From Cyanobacteriota bacterium (lineage in GTDB: Bacteria; Cyanobacteriota; Cyanobacteriia; Cyanobacteriales; Microcoleaceae): a stretch of DNA of 61,533 nt. A program made the position numbers and the translations under genes. Where the stretch lies: contig JANYGO010000040.1 in the NCBI GenBank assembly GCA_025362325.1, positions 1 to 61,533 on the forward strand, written 5' to 3'. Positions within the stretch are counted from its first letter, which is position 1. Every line of letters begins with the position of its first letter. Shown piece after piece: positions 61,133 through 61,533 of this stretch. The notes under the pieces were generated by a model. That model saw only the letters and a program-made list of their open reading frames with translations, had not been told where the DNA came from and did no database searches.

Positions 61133-61533
61133 AATGAAGGAAGAAGGAAGAGGGAAGAAGGAAGAAGGAAGAAGTTAGTTAGTTATTGTAGGGTGCGTCA
61201 GGTCAGAATGTGACGACCACAGACAGATAATTTTCCCTCTGACGCACCATAGGGTTTGTGAGAGTTTGTTAGGATCGAAAACTTAATAACTTAAGCACCT
61301 CCTACAGTTCTCTCTCCTGTAAGTTGCGAGATAAAAGGAGGCAGAGCCTCGGGATCTACGTTACCAGGCAGAGCCTGGTAACAAGCAACAAGTAACTTCT
61401 AGCTGACTATTGTATAGGGTGCGTCGCCATGAGATTGTCGATATAATTTAGGAATTTTTGCTAGCGACGCACCCTACGACTAAAATCTCAAATCGCACAT
61501 GGTATGATTTTGCTAGGATGCCGATCGCACTAA
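61133..61533. repeat. Spacer with heptamers and three inverted repeats
   Basis: GGAAGAA units (61136-61173) lie directly upstream of the glycosyltransferase start. Then come GGTGCGTCA...TGACGCACC (61192-61248), GTTACCAGGC-aga-GCCTGGTAAC (61360-61382) and TAGGGTGCGTCG...CGACGCACCCTA (61415-61476). The outer two share the GGTGCGTC unit, also seen as GGTGCGCA at 59472. No gene is visible to the end of the window. Confidence 0.8.

Overview
The window reads as chromosomal DNA from a filamentous, non-heterocystous cyanobacterium, most likely an Oscillatoriales member close to Microcoleus, Oscillatoria or Phormidium. The evidence is the frequent HIP1 octamer GCGATCGC, cyanobacterial marker genes (NblS/Hik33 histidine kinase, Rubisco accumulation factor Raf1, a three-domain S1 protein, a DUF3493 protein, a MenG-type methyltransferase) and intergenic spacers full of short tandem repeats. 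The genus is an inference; I ran no search. I saw no rRNA or tRNA gene and no CRISPR array.

Layout. 1-4 kb: the tail of a probable transposase, a fused precorrin-6Y methyltransferase (CobL type), a 2H phosphoesterase-like protein, the DNA polymerase III delta subunit and a decayed IS200/IS605-like fragment. 4-9.5 kb: a Pro/Ala-rich membrane protein, then a three-gene envelope cluster (lipoprotein fusing a solute-binding and a VWA domain, a membrane-anchored helical protein, and a second solute-binding protein) with no transporter genes beside it. 9.5-12.7 kb: an overlapping operon on the minus strand, CheY-like receiver, CheC-like phosphatase and PAS-GAF-GGEEF diguanylate cyclase. 12.9-14.3 kb: TPR protein and rpmI-rplT. 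14.5-16.6 kb: a small accessory patch with a DUF433/DUF5615 toxin-antitoxin-like pair and two head-to-head paralogues with a PD-(D/E)XK-like core. 17.3-20.4 kb: a structured RNA candidate, purK and purD. 20.8-22.9 kb: nblS.

23-28 kb holds polysaccharide genes: an O-antigen ligase-like protein, a decayed wza (export channel) and an intact wzc-like chain-length/kinase gene. 28-39 kb is mostly housekeeping: S1 protein, dienelactone hydrolase, UvrD-like helicase, DUF4349 lipoprotein, raf1, a receiver-GAF regulator, menG, DUF445 and DUF3493 proteins.

39.5-46.5 kb is the most striking part. A unit of about 3.3 kb (3' end of a DUF1400 gene, a conserved leader, a sugar aminotransferase and a convergent glycosyltransferase) has been duplicated in tandem. 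In the second copy the aminotransferase is deleted down to seven codons and a stop, an IS630-type element sits just upstream, and the leader, terminator and glycosyltransferase remain.

46.8-54.2 kb carries small and membrane hypotheticals and the classic rimP-nusA-rnpM(ylxR)-infB translation/transcription operon on the minus strand. 55-61.5 kb holds tldD, a 49-codon conserved-looking gene, bioF, a DHH phosphoesterase and a two-gene unit with another glycosyltransferase. Palindromic and heptameric repeats fill almost every long spacer, and at several places they touch start or stop codons.
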